Assembly (NCBI GenBank): GCA_964343305.1
Contig: CAYFJO010000576.1
Span: 1-6,354, forward strand
From: CAYFJO01 sp964343305
GTDB lineage: Bacteria > Planctomycetota > Planctomycetia > Pirellulales > Pirellulaceae
DNA: 6,354 bases
Direction of reading: 5' to 3'
Shown in pieces: positions 5,625 through 6,354 of the stretch. The notes beneath the pieces were generated by a model that did not search any database, was not told where the DNA came from, and saw only the letters and a program-made list of their open reading frames with translations. The translations under genes and the position numbers were made by a program. Every line of letters begins with the position of its first letter. Position 1 is the first letter of the stretch.

Positions 5625-6354
5625 GTGATTATCGGCGTTCCCAAAGAGATTAAACGCGACGAATATCGTGTCGCAATGTTGCCCGTCGGCGTCGAGGAAT
5701 TGGTTCGCGCCGGTCATACGGTTGTCGTCGAAGCCGGCGCGGGGCTCGGCTCCGGGCTTCCCGATCACGAATACCTGCAAGCGGGCGCCGAACAAGTTTC
5801 GGAAGCAGCAGAAGTGTTTGGCCGCGCCGACTTGATCGTCAAAGTAAAAGAGCCTCAACCCGAAGAGTGGCCCTTGATTCGTCCCGGCCAGTCTGTTTTT
5901 ACGTACTTTCATTTTGCGGCCGAGCAGCGGCTTTTCGAAGCCATGGTGGATAGTGGTGCGAACTGTGTTGCGTACGAAACACTGCGCGACGATCACGGCC
6001 GTTTGCCGTTGCTGACACCGATGAGTGAAGTTGCGGGCCGGATGAGTATTCAGGAAGGTGCCAAGTATCTGGAACGGCCGCAGATGGGTCGCGGCATTCT
6101 GCTGGGCGGTGTTCCCGGCGTTGCTCCGGCACACATCACCATCCTTGGCGGAGGCGTCGTTGGTGCCAATGCAGCCAAGATCGCCGCCGGATTTCAAGCA
6201 GACGTCGCGATCCTCGACATTAACATGGATCGCTTGCGATACCTGGACGAAATCATGCCAGCCAATGTCAACGTGTTGTTCAGCGACCGTCACGTGATTC
6301 GCGAACAGTTGGGGTTAGCCGACCTGGTGATCGGCGCTGTGTTGATTCCTGGCG
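5625..6354 (+). CDS. ald: Alanine dehydrogenase, 5' part (open at window end)
   Basis: Alanine dehydrogenase interconverts L-alanine and pyruvate plus ammonium with NAD(H) in the cytoplasm, linking nitrogen and carbon metabolism. The first 243 codons are present and the frame is open to the window edge. The family is usually about 370 residues, so roughly two thirds is here. GTG 5625 follows GAGGA (5613-5617) with 7-base spacing and gives the family start MIIGVPKEIKRDEYRVAMLP. Catalytic and substrate residues sit at the same numbers as in the M. tuberculosis enzyme: Arg15, Lys75 (KVKEP) and His96 (YFHF). The Rossmann NAD site is GGGVVG (175-180), with the ribose-binding Asp198 (ILD). The catalytic Asp near 270 lies beyond the window. 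The SEVAGRMSIQEGA block (134-146) is also typical. Transhydrogenase alpha subunits are related, but the match here is to Ald. It has no obvious functional tie to the Ton genes. Confidence 0.93.
   Translation, partial: MIIGVPKEIKRDEYRVAMLPVGVEELVRAGHTVVVEAGAGLGSGLPDHEYLQAGAEQVSEAAEVFGRADLIVKVKEPQPEEWPLIRPGQSVFTYFHFAAEQRLFEAMVDSGANCVAYETLRDDHGRLPLLTPMSEVAGRMSIQEGAKYLERPQMGRGILLGGVPGVAPAHITILGGGVVGANAAKIAAGFQADVAILDINMDRLRYLDEIMPANVNVLFSDRHVIREQLGLADLVIGAVLIPG

Noticed and set aside
5604..6293. A 229-codon minus-strand open frame
   Set aside because: It is antisense to alanine dehydrogenase, whose catalytic residues and ribosome site are clearly present on the plus strand.
1..6354. CRISPR arrays, tRNA or rRNA genes, phage or toxin-antitoxin modules
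   Set aside because: I saw no regularly spaced repeats, no tRNA-like cloverleaf and no matching gene content on either strand.

Overview
The window looks like chromosomal DNA from a Gram-negative-type (diderm) bacterium with moderately high GC. The outer-membrane receptor, ExbB/ExbD and TonB all require an outer membrane. The style of the RAYT-type transposase tail (ending in a GRPRK stretch) and the gene style suggest a planctomycete of the Pirellula/Rhodopirellula kind. That placement is an inference from remembered family resemblance, not a search result.

Layout from left to right. (1) 1-520: a decayed REP-associated (Y1/IS200-like) transposase on the minus strand. Its N-terminal HUH half is missing and there is a one-base frameshift near 458. 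A small hairpin lies just past its stop codon. (2) 521-929: no intact gene, but a short open frame at 749-913 has a protein-like composition and may be the tail of a lost gene. (3) 930-3266 (+): a 778-residue FecA-like TonB-dependent outer-membrane receptor with signal peptide, TonB box, plug and beta-barrel. (4) 3278-3307: a 10-bp-stem hairpin between convergent genes. (5) 4414-3318 (-): exbB then exbD, the inner-membrane proton-driven motor. (6) 4415-4762: a divergent control region with a good promoter candidate for tonB, a perfect 7+5+7 dyad inside that promoter, and an adjacent Fur-box-like palindrome. (7) 4763-5518 (+): tonB. (8) 5625 to the window end (+): the first 243 codons of an alanine dehydrogenase with its own ribosome binding site, open at the window edge.

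How the genes work together: ExbB/ExbD use the proton motive force to energise TonB, which spans the periplasm and pulls on the TonB box of the receptor to open the plug. The receptor, both motor subunits and TonB sit together, so the locus reads as a self-contained transport unit. The likely cargo is a ferric chelate, judged from FecA-like plug and barrel motifs, although the substrate cannot be read from sequence. No FecI/FecR sigma/anti-sigma pair is present and the receptor lacks the N-terminal signalling domain. Control therefore more likely acts at the exbB/tonB divergent region. The most unusual points are the Ser in place of the usual Glu in ExbB transmembrane segment 3, and the stacked dyads plus a 9-codon leader frame in front of tonB. 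I do not see an entirely new kind of system here.
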